Source: an uncultured Collinsella sp.
Lineage (GTDB): Bacteria > Actinomycetota > Coriobacteriia > Coriobacteriales > Coriobacteriaceae
NCBI GenBank assembly: GCA_902494245.1
Contig: CABUSR010000046.1
Span: forward strand, 1-13,611
Length of the DNA: 13,611 nt
Direction of reading: 5' to 3'
Position numbers and translations under genes: made by a program. The notes beneath the pieces were generated by a model. The model did not search any database, was not told the origin of the DNA, and saw only the letters and a list, made by a program, of their open reading frames with translations. This document shows positions 1 to 6,534 of the stretch, piece by piece (the stretch's first letter is position 1; each line of letters opens with the position of its first letter).

Positions 1-380
1 CCAACGGCAAGTCGGTCGGATTGGGTATCGAGCTTCCGCACGAGCATGGGCTCAACAAATACGTGAACCTCGGCATGGACTTCCGCTACTTCTTTGTGCG
101 CAAGACCATGTTTGTCAAATACAGCTCGGGCGCCATCGTGTTTCCCGGTGGTTTTGGCACGCTCGACGAGATGTTCGAGGTACTCACGCTGGTGCAGACG
201 CACAAGGTTAAGCGCATGCCGCTCGTTTTGGTAGGCACCGAGTACTGGCAGGGCCTGTTCGACTGGCTCAACGGCCCGGTGATGGACGCCGGTATGATCA
301 GCCCGCTCGATCCGGAGCTGGTGCACATTACCGACGACCTCAACGAAGCCGTCGACATTGCGCTCGGCGGGCTGATGTAG
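1..380 (+). CDS. LOG family protein (TIGR00730-type), 5' truncated
   Basis: This is the 3' part of a gene that starts before the window; the frame is open from base 3 to the TAG at 378-380. The product contains PGGFGTLDE (bases 144-170), the signature of the LOG/'lysine decarboxylase-like' Rossmann family, and an upstream RK pair (FFVRKTMF) that with the signature Glu forms the family's active site. Characterised members are phosphoribohydrolases that release free bases from nucleoside monophosphates (cytokinin activation in plants and some bacteria). Bacterial members are often annotated only as TIGR00730 Rossmann-fold proteins and act in the cytosol. The C-terminal half is intact. There is no terminator-like hairpin in the 113 bases before the next gene. 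The family call is firm; the physiological substrate is not known from sequence. Confidence 0.9.
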   Translation, partial: NGKSVGLGIELPHEHGLNKYVNLGMDFRYFFVRKTMFVKYSSGAIVFPGGFGTLDEMFEVLTLVQTHKVKRMPLVLVGTEYWQGLFDWLNGPVMDAGMISPLDPELVHITDDLNEAVDIALGGLM

Positions 381-434
381 AGCAATCGTGCCCACCGCGA
401 CATGGATCTGCATGGCAATCTGATGCTATCTAAC

Positions 435-445
435 GGCAGTTTGCC
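435..445. promoter_or_regulatory. short inverted repeat, possible toxin-antitoxin operator
   Basis: GGCA-GTT-TGCC is a small perfect dyad just upstream of the -10-like box of the toxin-antitoxin genes. The sequences ATCTAA and CTGATG each occur twice around it (about 420-467). RelB/DinJ antitoxins are known to bind palindromes overlapping their own promoter, so the position fits an autoregulatory operator. The dyad is short enough to be chance. Confidence 0.3.
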
Positions 446-457
446 ATCTAAACTGGG

Positions 458-463
458 TATACT
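458..463 (+). promoter_or_regulatory. -10-like box (TATACT) for the toxin-antitoxin operon
   Basis: TATACT matches the sigma-70 -10 consensus at five of six positions and lies 30 bases before the antitoxin ATG. No convincing -35 hexamer is seen at 16-18 bases upstream (GGCAGT or similar), so this would be a weak or activator-dependent promoter. Confidence 0.4.
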
Positions 464-493
464 GATGTAAAAGATGAGGCGAGGAGGTCGCGT

Positions 494-793
494 ATGTCTA
501 CTGCAACGGTTAAGCCCACGACGGTTCGCATCGAAGAGGGGCTCAAGGAACAGGCGACTGAGTTCTTGGACTCAGTTGGCTTGAGTCTCAATTCGTATCT
601 CAACCTTGCTGTTCGGCAGCTGGTAAATCAGCGAAAGATTCCTTTTGAGATTGTAGGAAGGGCGGAGGTGCCCAGCGAGGCGACGAGGCGTGCCATGGTA
701 ATCGCCGAGGCTCATGAGTTGGGGATTTTGCCGGACGATAGCCCGTCATTCAACGACGCTGATGAGCTCATGTCATTTCTTGATGAGGAATAG
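494..793 (+). CDS. relB: RelB/DinJ family antitoxin
   Basis: This encodes a 99-residue protein. The N-terminal half has the RelB/DinJ pattern of a ribbon-helix-helix DNA-binding fold: a beta strand (TTVRIEEGLKEQA) followed by helices ending in SLNSYLNLAVRQLV. The C-terminal tail is acidic (DDSPSFNDADELMSFLDEE), as expected for the part that wraps and neutralises the toxin. The ATG follows a good GAGGAGG ribosome binding site at about 480-487. The toxin gene begins two bases after the stop codon, so the pair is one transcript. The protein should repress its own promoter alone or together with the toxin. Codon use is visibly less GC-biased than in the pst genes, which suggests acquisition by transfer. 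The family call is strong; the RelB versus DinJ name is a matter of convention. Confidence 0.88.
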   Translation: MSTATVKPTTVRIEEGLKEQATEFLDSVGLSLNSYLNLAVRQLVNQRKIPFEIVGRAEVPSEATRRAMVIAEAHELGILPDDSPSFNDADELMSFLDEE

Positions 794-795
794 CG

Positions 796-1104
796 ATGTT
801 CGAGATCAAAGTCGAGGCTCAATTTAAGGCGGACTACAAACGAACGATGCGCATGCATCCGCAGCTAAAGAGTGAGTTTAAAGCGGCGGTTGCAGAGCTT
901 GTGGCTCATGGGTCGCTTCCGGCGGAGTACGGCGCCCACGAGCTCTCAAACCCGGGCGGCAATTACAACGGCCACATCGAGTTCCACCTATCCGATGGCT
1001 TGGTCGATGTGGTCGTTCTATATCTGCCCCATAAGACTAACCCAGTGATCAGGCTGGTGCGAATGGGCACTCATCAGGAGCTTTTTCAGGGTCCGCTGGG
1101 CTGA
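796..1104 (+). CDS. yafQ: YafQ family mRNA interferase toxin
   Basis: This encodes a 102-residue RelE-superfamily protein. It has the YafQ pattern: FKADYKRTMR near the N terminus, LPAEYGAHEL in the middle, and the C-terminal MGTHQELF. From remembered comparison with E. coli YafQ, H48, H60/H64, D67, R87/R90, H93 and F97 lie where catalytic or mRNA-contacting residues sit; the Trp that follows the Asp in E. coli is Gly here. Family members cut mRNA in the ribosomal A site. The GAGGAA at 785-790 inside the antitoxin gene serves as ribosome binding site, so translation is probably coupled to the antitoxin. The length is slightly above the usual 90-95 residues. The reading frame is intact and the key His and Phe are present, so the toxin is likely functional. 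Confidence 0.88.
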   Translation: MFEIKVEAQFKADYKRTMRMHPQLKSEFKAAVAELVAHGSLPAEYGAHELSNPGGNYNGHIEFHLSDGLVDVVVLYLPHKTNPVIRLVRMGTHQELFQGPLG

Positions 1105-1113
1105 TCGCCGATT

Positions 1114-1182
1114 TCTAAGTTGCGGTGGAATAGGGACTGATTTGCGGCTGATAAGCCAAAAACAGTCCCTATTCCACCGCAA
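1114..1182. repeat. palindromic intergenic repeat, copy A (REP-like), possible bidirectional terminator
   Basis: A perfect 20-bp stem is formed by 1120-1139 (TTGCGGTGGAATAGGGACTG) and 1163-1182. A small GGCT-GATA-AGCC hairpin (1146-1157) sits inside. The 20 bases 1114-1133 recur exactly at 4388-4407. It lies between the 3' ends of the convergent toxin and DegV genes, so it could stop transcription from both sides, although no long T run follows. The architecture resembles REP elements moved by RAYT-type Y1 transposases; no such transposase is in the window. Confidence 0.85.
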
Positions 1183-1197
1183 GTGGTAAAGGTGCCC

Positions 1198-2058
1198 CTA
1201 GTGAATGGGCTGGTAGCGGGGGCAGTAGCTGATGGCGATGGCGTCGACGCCTACGTGGGTGGCGATGGTGCAGCCGATGGGGCCGGTGCCGGCGTCTACG
1301 TAGTTCTGGCCTGCGAGCGCCTGGTTGACGAGCTCGTGCTCCTCGGCGGCGCCGGTCGTGAGTACGCGCACGCTCGAACCCGGGTGTTCAGCCAAAAACG
1401 CGAGGCAGTCGGCCATGGTGTTGGCGACGATGCGCTTGGCGCCGCGGCCCTTCTTGATGGCCTTGATCTCGCCCGATTTCCACTCCGGCGAAACGGCTAG
1501 GCGAATGTTGAGCATTTGCGTGAGCTGGCCGGCGAGTTTAGGTGCGCGGCCGTTCTTAACGAGGTTTTCGAGCGTGCGGGGAATCAGCAGCAGGTGGGCG
1601 TCGGGCAGCGTCGCGCGGATCTGCGCCTCGGTCTCGTCCAGGCTGCGGCCGTCCTCGCGCATGGCGAGCGCATACTCCACCAGCAGGCCCTCGGCACCCG
1701 AGCCGGTGCGCGAATCGATGCAGCGCACGTCGAGCTCGTGGGTATCGGCCGTCAGGCTGGCGTTGGCATAGCAGGCAGACCACTCGCTGCATAGCGAGAT
1801 AAAGATGGCGCTGTCGTGGCCGTCGGCGCGCACGCGGTCAAAGAGTGCCTTGAACTCGCCGGCGCTCGGCTGCGAGGTGTGCGGCAGCTGCTCGGTGCCG
1901 GCCATGCGCGCGACGTACTCCTGGGCGGTAATTTGCACCTGGTCGAGCAGGTCCTCGCCCTCGATAATCACATGCAGCGGAATCACGTAAATGCCGAGCT
2001 CTTGGGCGCGGGCGGGGGAGATGTCCGACGTGGAGTCGGTTATGATGGCAAAAGACAT
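1198..2058 (-). CDS. DegV family fatty-acid-binding protein
   Basis: This encodes a 286-residue cytosolic protein of normal family length. It begins with the family hallmark FAIITDSTSDIS (residues 3-14). TSQPS at 61-65 matches the lipid head-group motif, and a central DSRTGSGAEG follows the usual DS-x-S-x-G pattern. The C-terminal IGCTIATHVGVDAIAISY matches the closing THxGxGA-type segment, with Val in place of a usual Gly. DegV/FakB proteins bind a single fatty acid and in Firmicutes present it to the FakA kinase; no kinase gene is nearby. The ATG at 2058 is chosen because AAAGGTG lies five bases upstream. An in-frame ATG at 2115 would add 19 Arg-rich residues and has no better site. It is divergent from the HAD gene. 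Confidence 0.92.
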   Translation of the reverse strand: MSFAIITDSTSDISPARAQELGIYVIPLHVIIEGEDLLDQVQITAQEYVARMAGTEQLPHTSQPSAGEFKALFDRVRADGHDSAIFISLCSEWSACYANASLTADTHELDVRCIDSRTGSGAEGLLVEYALAMREDGRSLDETEAQIRATLPDAHLLLIPRTLENLVKNGRAPKLAGQLTQMLNIRLAVSPEWKSGEIKAIKKGRGAKRIVANTMADCLAFLAEHPGSSVRVLTTGAAEEHELVNQALAGQNYVDAGTGPIGCTIATHVGVDAIAISYCPRYQPIH

Positions 2059-2114
2059 AATTGCACCTTTCATTGGGGCGCTTGCGCGCCGCCTTCTGAG
2101 AGCAAAGTGCGACA

Positions 2115-2120
2115 AGTATA
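2115..2120 (-). promoter_or_regulatory. -10-like box (TATACT) for the DegV gene
   Basis: Read on the minus strand, TATACT matches the -10 consensus at five of six positions. It would give a leader of about 50 bases before the chosen ATG at 2058, supporting that start over the ATG at 2115, which overlaps this box. No -35 hexamer is seen at proper spacing; a TTGAAC lies 23 bases away, too far for a standard promoter. Confidence 0.4.
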
Positions 2121-2150
2121 GTAGAGTCGTTCCACATTACTAGGTTCAAT

Positions 2151-2166
2151 TGTTGAATAGTCAACA
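2151..2166. promoter_or_regulatory. palindrome TGTTGA-N4-TCAACA between divergent genes
   Basis: A perfect 6-bp dyad with a four-base centre (ATAG) sits in the 156-base gap between the divergent DegV and HAD genes, upstream of the DegV -10-like box. Its size and place suit an operator for a dimeric repressor. It is not a standard FNR box (TTGAT-N4-ATCAA), because the half-site spacing is two bases shorter. No regulator gene is adjacent, so the binding protein is unknown. Confidence 0.35.
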
Positions 2167-2214
2167 GTTTGAAGTGTCGGTGTGGAAATCGTCAACTGGG
2201 GAAGAGGAATGCCG

Positions 2215-2877
2215 ATGGAGGCGTTGGAGATATGCAGACGGCCGGTCGTGCTGTTCGATTTTGACGGCACGGTGGCAGATACGGGCCGGGCGGTGATGAC
2301 CTCGACGCGCAAGACGCTGGCTGCGCGCGGGCTTTCTGAGGCGCAGATGGGTGACCTGCGCCGCATGATCGGGCCACCCCTGTGGAAGAGCTTTCACGAC
2401 TTTTACGGCTTTTCCCGCGAGGAGTCGCTGGTTGTGGCCGATGAGTACCGCGCCTTTTTTGATGAACTGGGACCGGAAGAGTACCCCGTGTTCGATGGGA
2501 TTCCCGAGCTGCTGGATGGGTTGACCGCCCAGGGCAAGCGTATGGCTGTGGCAACGTCGCGCATGGAGGCAAAGTGCATCGACATGGTGCGTGAGCTCGG
2601 GCTTTCTCAGTTTGAGGCGGTGATTGGCATGAATCCGCCGCAGGGGCGCGAGACCAAGGCCGATTCGGTCCGCGATGCCCTGGCGGCTCTGGGTGCGGCG
2701 GCCGACGATGCCGTGATGATCGGCGATCGCTTTAACGATGTGGAGGGTGCGCACGCGATGGGTGTGCCGTGTATCGGCATCTATTCGGGCGCGGCGGCGC
2801 TGGGGGAGCACGAGGCCGCGGGTGCCGATGCGGTGGTGCACTCGGTGGCCGAGCTTGCTAAACTTTTCGCTATATAA
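2215..2877 (+). CDS. HAD-superfamily phosphatase, phosphoglycolate phosphatase (Gph) type
   Basis: This encodes a 220-residue protein with all four HAD motifs: DFDGT at residues 15-19 (nucleophile D15, acid-base D17), ATSR at 113-116, Lys148 in ETKAD, and GDRFND at 170-175. The segment between motifs I and II is long and helical, a C1 cap like phosphoglycolate phosphatases. These enzymes hydrolyse small phosphometabolites in the cytosol; the substrate cannot be read from sequence. The ATG at 2215 is chosen because GAGG (2204-2207) is seven bases upstream; the in-frame ATG at 2209 is only one base from that site, and a GTG at 2182 lacks one. It is divergent from the DegV gene and followed by a hairpin and the dipeptidase gene. 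Confidence 0.87.
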   Translation: MEALEICRRPVVLFDFDGTVADTGRAVMTSTRKTLAARGLSEAQMGDLRRMIGPPLWKSFHDFYGFSREESLVVADEYRAFFDELGPEEYPVFDGIPELLDGLTAQGKRMAVATSRMEAKCIDMVRELGLSQFEAVIGMNPPQGRETKADSVRDALAALGAAADDAVMIGDRFNDVEGAHAMGVPCIGIYSGAAALGEHEAAGADAVVHSVAELAKLFAI

Positions 2878-2888
2878 GTATGTGATGT

Positions 2889-2912
2889 GAGGGGCGGGCA
2901 CGCTCGCCCCTC
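2889..2912 (+). terminator. GC-rich hairpin after the HAD gene
   Basis: GAGGGGCGGG (2889-2898) pairs with CTCGCCCCTC (2903-2912), ten pairs with one G-T wobble and a CACG loop. It starts 12 bases after the HAD stop codon and ends just before the dipeptidase ribosome binding site. The T tract is poor (ATTGG), so it may terminate weakly or only attenuate read-through. Confidence 0.5.
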
Positions 2913-2931
2913 ATTGGTAAGGAGGTCGTCC

Positions 2932-4368
2932 ATGAATCAGGTGGAGCAGAGCGTCGCTGAGTATGTCGACGAGGTCTGGGAAGATGTCGTCGCCGATATC
3001 GAGCAGCTGGTGAGTTATCCGTCCGTAGCCGTTGCTGCCGACGCAGAGCCCGGTGCGCCGTTTGGCCGCCCGGTCCGTGATGCGCTCGATTGCGCGCTCG
3101 GCATTGCGCAGAAGCTCGGCTACCAGACGAGCGACGACGAGGGCTATGTGGGCATTGCCGATATCCCTGGCCGCGGCGACAAGCAGCTCGCGACCATCTG
3201 CCACGTGGACGTGGTTCCCGCCGGTCCCGGTTGGAACACCGACCCGTTTGCGATGGAGCGCCGAGAGGGCTGGCTGCTCGGTCGCGGCGTAATCGACGAC
3301 AAGGGCCCGGCGGTGCTGTCGCTCTACGCCGGCGCCTATCTGCTCAAGCACGGCATTACCCCGCGCTATACCTTCCGCGCGCTGCTGGGATGCGATGAGG
3401 AAGTGGGCATGTCCGACGTTCACCATTATCTGGAGAACCACGCGAACCCCGACTTTCTGTTTACGCCCGATGCCGAGTTCCCGGTTTGTAATGCCGAGAA
3501 GGGCCAGTTTGGGGCGACGTTTGTGAGTCCCAAGATCGACGGCGGGCGCATTGTGTCCTGGAGCGGCGCCGAAGCGAGCAACGCCATTCCGTCGCAGTCT
3601 ATCTGCGAGCTTGCGATTGCCGCCGATGAGCTGCCGGCGCCTGTTGAGAACGCCGACCGCCTGGAGATCACGGCGCTCGGCAACGGGCATGCGCAGATTT
3701 TCGCCCACGGCATTGGCGGTCATGCCTCGATGCCCGAGGGAACAATCAATGCCGTCGGCCTCATCGTGGCGTATCTGCGCGAGGCCGAGGATGCGTTTGG
3801 TGCGCGCGACGAGCGCCTGCTGACGCCTGCCGAGCACGAGTTTGTCAAGTTTCTGGCCTTTGTGCATGCGGACGCCTATGGCCGCGGCCTGGGAATCGAT
3901 GCGACGAGCCCGGCGTTTGGCCCGCTCACCTGCAACCCCGGCGTCATCCGTGTGGTGGATGGCCATATCGAGCAGGTCATCGACGTGCGCTTCCCCGATA
4001 GCACGAGCGCCGATACCATCAGCGAGCAGCTCGAGCCGCTCGTGGGGCGCTTTGACGTGACCTGTCGCGTGGGTCATGCAAAGGTGCCGTTCTCGGTCTC
4101 TGCCGACGATCCGGCCGTGAAAGCGCTGATTGATACCTATAACGAGTTTACGAGTAAGCATGCCGAGCCCTTTGCCATGGGCGGCGGCACGTACGCGCGC
4201 AACTTTGCCCGCGCCGTGTCATTTGGCCCCGAGGAGACCGGCCTGGAGTTGCCCACATGGGGCGGCCAGATGCATGGCCCCAACGAGTGCGCCAACGAGG
4301 AACAGCTCAAGCAAGCGCTCAAGATCTATATTGTTGCGATCTTAAGGCTCAACGAGCTCGAGCTTTAA
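2932..4368 (+). CDS. pepV: M20 family metallodipeptidase, PepV/Sapep type
   Basis: This encodes a 478-residue enzyme, close to the usual 460-475 of PepV. Metal and catalytic residues are all present in order: H91 in CHVDVVPAG with D93, D122 in GRGVIDDKG, the catalytic pair E156/E157 in DEEVG, D180 in FTPDAEFP, and H448 in QMHGPNE. The spacing closely follows that of Lactobacillus PepV. A GGHASMPEGTINA segment marks the lid/dimer-like domain, and MGGGTYARNF is a family hallmark. These cytosolic enzymes use two Zn or Mn ions to cut dipeptides and some short peptides, in peptide nutrition. The ATG is chosen for the TAAGGAGGT site at about 2918-2926; a GTG at 2887 would add 15 residues encoded by the hairpin region. 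It is followed by palindromic repeat copy B. Confidence 0.93.
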   Translation: MNQVEQSVAEYVDEVWEDVVADIEQLVSYPSVAVAADAEPGAPFGRPVRDALDCALGIAQKLGYQTSDDEGYVGIADIPGRGDKQLATICHVDVVPAGPGWNTDPFAMERREGWLLGRGVIDDKGPAVLSLYAGAYLLKHGITPRYTFRALLGCDEEVGMSDVHHYLENHANPDFLFTPDAEFPVCNAEKGQFGATFVSPKIDGGRIVSWSGAEASNAIPSQSICELAIAADELPAPVENADRLEITALGNGHAQIFAHGIGGHASMPEGTINAVGLIVAYLREAEDAFGARDERLLTPAEHEFVKFLAFVHADAYGRGLGIDATSPAFGPLTCNPGVIRVVDGHIEQVIDVRFPDSTSADTISEQLEPLVGRFDVTCRVGHAKVPFSVSADDPAVKALIDTYNEFTSKHAEPFAMGGGTYARNFARAVSFGPEETGLELPTWGGQMHGPNECANEEQLKQALKIYIVAILRLNELEL

Positions 4369-4387
4369 GGTTGCGGCGTTTTGCCAA

Positions 4388-4459
4388 TCTAAGTTGCGGT
4401 GGAATAGTTCCTAGAATCGGCTGCCTAACAGCCAAACAGGAACTATTTCACCGCAACTT
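4388..4459. repeat. palindromic intergenic repeat, copy B (REP-like), probable terminator
   Basis: The 22-base arms at 4391-4412 and 4438-4459 pair throughout except for one G-T wobble. Inside is GGCTG-CCTAA-CAGCC (4419-4433), matching the inner GGCT/AGCC hairpin of copy A. Bases 4388-4407 are identical to 1114-1133. The next bases of the arm differ from copy A on both sides in a way that keeps pairing (TTCCT/AGGAA here, GGACTG/CAGTCC there). It begins 20 bases after the dipeptidase stop codon and is followed by a T-rich stretch (TTTGCTTTTATT), so it can serve as that gene's terminator. Confidence 0.87.
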
Positions 4460-4481
4460 TGCTTTTATTGGTGTAAAAGGT

Positions 4482-4497
4482 GCGCCATATTTGGCGC
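4482..4497. promoter_or_regulatory. inverted repeat GCGCCA-TATT-TGGCGC upstream of pstS
   Basis: A perfect 6-bp dyad about 170 bases upstream of the pstS start. It could be an operator or a minor hairpin. It does not match the PhoB, PhoP (Streptomyces) or PhoP (Bacillus) box patterns. Across 4460-4661 I found no convincing -35/-10 pair. Confidence 0.3.
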
Positions 4498-4520
4498 TGG
4501 ATTGTTATTCGTTTGTAAAG

Positions 4521-4543
4521 CCCTGCCGCGCTTGCGGTAAGGG
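4521..4543 (+). other. imperfect hairpin in the pstS leader region
   Basis: CCCT-G-CCGC (4521-4529) pairs with GCGG-TA-AGGG (4534-4543) around a GCTT loop, with an internal bulge. Flanking AAA (4517-4519) and TTT (4544-4546) can extend it. It lies in the gap between repeat copy B and pstS. Its role is unknown; it could belong to the pst leader transcript or be another degenerate palindrome. Confidence 0.35.
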
Positions 4544-4619
4544 TTTATCAAATGCCCGTAAGAAACCGCAGTTGGCGCGGGTGCTGCCCGGTCGGGGTCG
4601 TATCTTTCCAAACAGCAAA

Positions 4620-4636
4620 GCGGGCAGGGTGCCCGC
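4620..4636 (+). promoter_or_regulatory. perfect hairpin just before the pstS ribosome binding site
   Basis: GCGGGCA (4620-4626) pairs perfectly with TGCCCGC (4630-4636) around a GGG loop. It ends 14 bases before the AAAGGA ribosome binding site (4651-4656). In the mRNA it would be stable and may protect the 5' end or tune translation of pstS. No T run follows, so it is not a usual terminator. Confidence 0.45.
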
Positions 4637-4661
4637 GATTCGCATGTACGAAAGGAAGATC

Positions 4662-5600
4662 ATGCTCGATCAGGCTTATTCTCGTCGTCAGTTCCTCGGC
4701 CTTGCTGGTGGTCTTGCCAGCATCGTCGGTCTCGGTCTCGTTGGCTGCGGCGGCGCAGGCGCATCCGACGCCGCCGACAAGGGTAGCGCCGCTGCTGCCG
4801 AGTCCGTCTCCGGCGAGGTGACCTACGACGGTGCCTCCTCGTTCCAGGCTCTCGTCGAGGCCGCTGCCGAGAAGTTCATGGATGCCAACCCCGACGTCTC
4901 CGTCTCCGGCTCGGGCAACGGTTCGGGCAAAGGTCTGACCGCTGTTGCCGCCGGCACCGTCACCATCGGTAACTCCGACGTCTTCGCCGAGACCAAGCTC
5001 GAGGCCGACCAGGTCAAGAACCTCGTCGACCACGAGGTCGCCGTCGTGGGCATGGGTCCCGTCGTCTCTAAGAACGTGAAGGTCGACGACCTGTCCCTCG
5101 AGCAGCTCAAGGGCATCTTCTCCGGCCAGATCACCAACTGGAAGGAGGTCGGCGGCGACGACGCCAAGATCGTCGTTCTCAACCGCAAGGCCGGTTCCGG
5201 TACCCGCGCCACCTTCGAGGCTGCCGTCTTTGGCGACGAGGCAGTCGACTTTAAGGGCGACGCCGAGCTCGACAAGTCCGGCGATGTCCAGACTCAGATG
5301 GCCAGCACCGACAACGCCATCTCCTACCTCGACTTCTCGCACTTCGATGACTCCAAGTTCAACGCCATCAAGGTCGAGGGCGTCGAGCCCAAGAGCGCAA
5401 ACGTCACCGACGACTCCTTCAAGATCTGGGCTACCGAGCACATGTACTGCTCCAAGGACGCCGACGAGGCCACCACGGCCTTCTTGGAGTTCATGCTTTC
5501 CGACGACGTCCAGGGCAAGCTCGTCGAGGAGCAGGGCTTTATCCCCGTCTCTGCCATGAAGGTCGTCAAGGACGCCAGCGGCAAGGTCTCTGCTAAATAA
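4662..5600 (+). CDS. pstS: PstS, phosphate-binding lipoprotein of the Pst importer
   Basis: This encodes a 312-residue extracytoplasmic binding protein that captures inorganic phosphate and delivers it to PstCAB. Residues 1-29 are a lipoprotein signal: SRRQFLG at 7-13, a hydrophobic stretch, then lipobox LVGC with Cys29 as the lipid-anchored first residue. The twin arginine before a hydrophobic core suggests Tat export. The mature part shows the PstS phosphate sites: DGASSF at 56-61, SGNGSGKG, and AGSGTRATF from 177. A low-complexity Ala/Ser linker follows the Cys. AAAGGA five bases before the ATG decides the start; an in-frame ATG six codons upstream (4644) lacks a site. Codons end almost only in C or G, a sign of high expression. 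It is first in the operon, 25 bases before pstC. Confidence 0.96.
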   Translation: MLDQAYSRRQFLGLAGGLASIVGLGLVGCGGAGASDAADKGSAAAAESVSGEVTYDGASSFQALVEAAAEKFMDANPDVSVSGSGNGSGKGLTAVAAGTVTIGNSDVFAETKLEADQVKNLVDHEVAVVGMGPVVSKNVKVDDLSLEQLKGIFSGQITNWKEVGGDDAKIVVLNRKAGSGTRATFEAAVFGDEAVDFKGDAELDKSGDVQTQMASTDNAISYLDFSHFDDSKFNAIKVEGVEPKSANVTDDSFKIWATEHMYCSKDADEATTAFLEFMLSDDVQGKLVEEQGFIPVSAMKVVKDASGKVSAK

Positions 5601-5625
5601 GTAATCGCCCCCGGAAAGGTTTGCA

Positions 5626-6534
5626 ATGGCAAAACAGCTGCCAAAGCGCGACCTTGAGAACGTGGGCCTGGGCGTCACGGGCGCGTGCGTAGCGCTCGTG
5701 ACGCTTGTCGTTGCCGCGCTTATCTTCATGGTCGCCCAAAAGGGCCTCTCGGCTTTTCTCAAGGATGGCGTTTCGGTTGTCGAGTTCTTCACCGGCACCA
5801 AGTGGGACCTGGCCAACACAGCCGAAAACGGTCTGCCCTATACCGGCGCCCTGCCCCTGATCGTCACCTCGTTTGCGGTCATGGTGCTCTCCACGCTCAT
5901 CGCGCTGCCCATCGCCATCGGCTCCGCCATTTTTGCGGTCGAGATCCAACCCAAATTTGGTTCCAAGGTCTTTCAGCCGCTTATTGAGCTTTTGACCGGC
6001 ATTCCCTCGGTCGTCTTTGGACTGATTGGCTTTCACGTGGTCGTCGGACTTATGAAGTCCGTTTTCCACGTGAGCACGGGTCTGGGCATCCTGCCCGGCG
6101 CCATCGTGCTGGCTGTCATGATCCTGCCGACGATGACCACCCTTTCGGTCGATGGCCTGCGCGCCGTGCCCGACGGCTACCGTCAGGGCTCGCTCGCGCT
6201 GGGCTACACCCGCTGGCAGACCATCTGGCACGTGGTGCTCAAGTCCGCCATGCCGTCGCTCATGACTGCGGTCATCCTTGGCATGACGCGCGCCTTTGGC
6301 GAGACGCTCGCCGTGCGCATGGTCATCGGCGGTATCGAGGCCATGCCGACGTCGCTGCTGTCGCCGGCCTCGACCATCACCACCACGCTCACCACGTCCA
6401 TGGCGGTCTATGCCGAGGGTTCGGCCCAGGACGATGTTCTGTGGGCGCTCGGTCTGCTGCTGATGGGTATGAGCCTCATCTTCATCCTGATCATCCACAT
6501 TATCGGCCGCAAGGGGGCGAAGGCTCGTGGCTAG
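5626..6534 (+). CDS. pstC: PstC, phosphate ABC importer permease
   Basis: This encodes a 302-residue inner-membrane permease with about six membrane segments, near residues 14-38, 75-103, 122-145, 154-175, 207-230 and 270-296. The cytoplasmic EAA-type loop that contacts the ATPase is seen as VPDGYRQGSLALGYTRWQ. GIPSVVFGLIG and RAFGETLAVRM are typical of Pst permeases. With PstA it forms the phosphate channel. A GGAAAGG site lies six bases before the ATG. The gene overlaps pstA by eight bases, so translation is probably coupled. Confidence 0.95.
   Translation: MAKQLPKRDLENVGLGVTGACVALVTLVVAALIFMVAQKGLSAFLKDGVSVVEFFTGTKWDLANTAENGLPYTGALPLIVTSFAVMVLSTLIALPIAIGSAIFAVEIQPKFGSKVFQPLIELLTGIPSVVFGLIGFHVVVGLMKSVFHVSTGLGILPGAIVLAVMILPTMTTLSVDGLRAVPDGYRQGSLALGYTRWQTIWHVVLKSAMPSLMTAVILGMTRAFGETLAVRMVIGGIEAMPTSLLSPASTITTTLTTSMAVYAEGSAQDDVLWALGLLLMGMSLIFILIIHIIGRKGAKARG

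Noticed and set aside
1114..1182. CRISPR repeat or phage attachment site for the TTGCGGTGG repeats
   Set aside because: The two copies are far apart, each is a self-contained palindrome, and no spacer series, integrase or cas gene is present.
2911..4161. Long minus-strand open frame of 416 codons opposite the dipeptidase gene
   Set aside because: It is a shadow of the GC-rich codon pattern of the M20 gene; its translation shows no family motifs, and the plus-strand frame has a full set of catalytic residues.
4257..4661. Long N-terminal extension of pstS back to 4257
   Set aside because: It overlaps the dipeptidase gene and crosses the palindromic repeat; the signal peptide and ribosome binding site clearly place the start at 4662.
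4460..4661. A Pho box or classical promoter before pstS
   Set aside because: I looked for PhoB/PhoP direct repeats and -35/-10 pairs; TTGTTA, TTTGTA, TATCAA and TATCTT occur but not at correct spacing.
4548..5819. Minus-strand open frame of 423 codons opposite pstS
   Set aside because: It is caused by the C-ending codons of pstS; the product is a Gly/Val/Asp/Leu repeat-like string without any recognisable domain.
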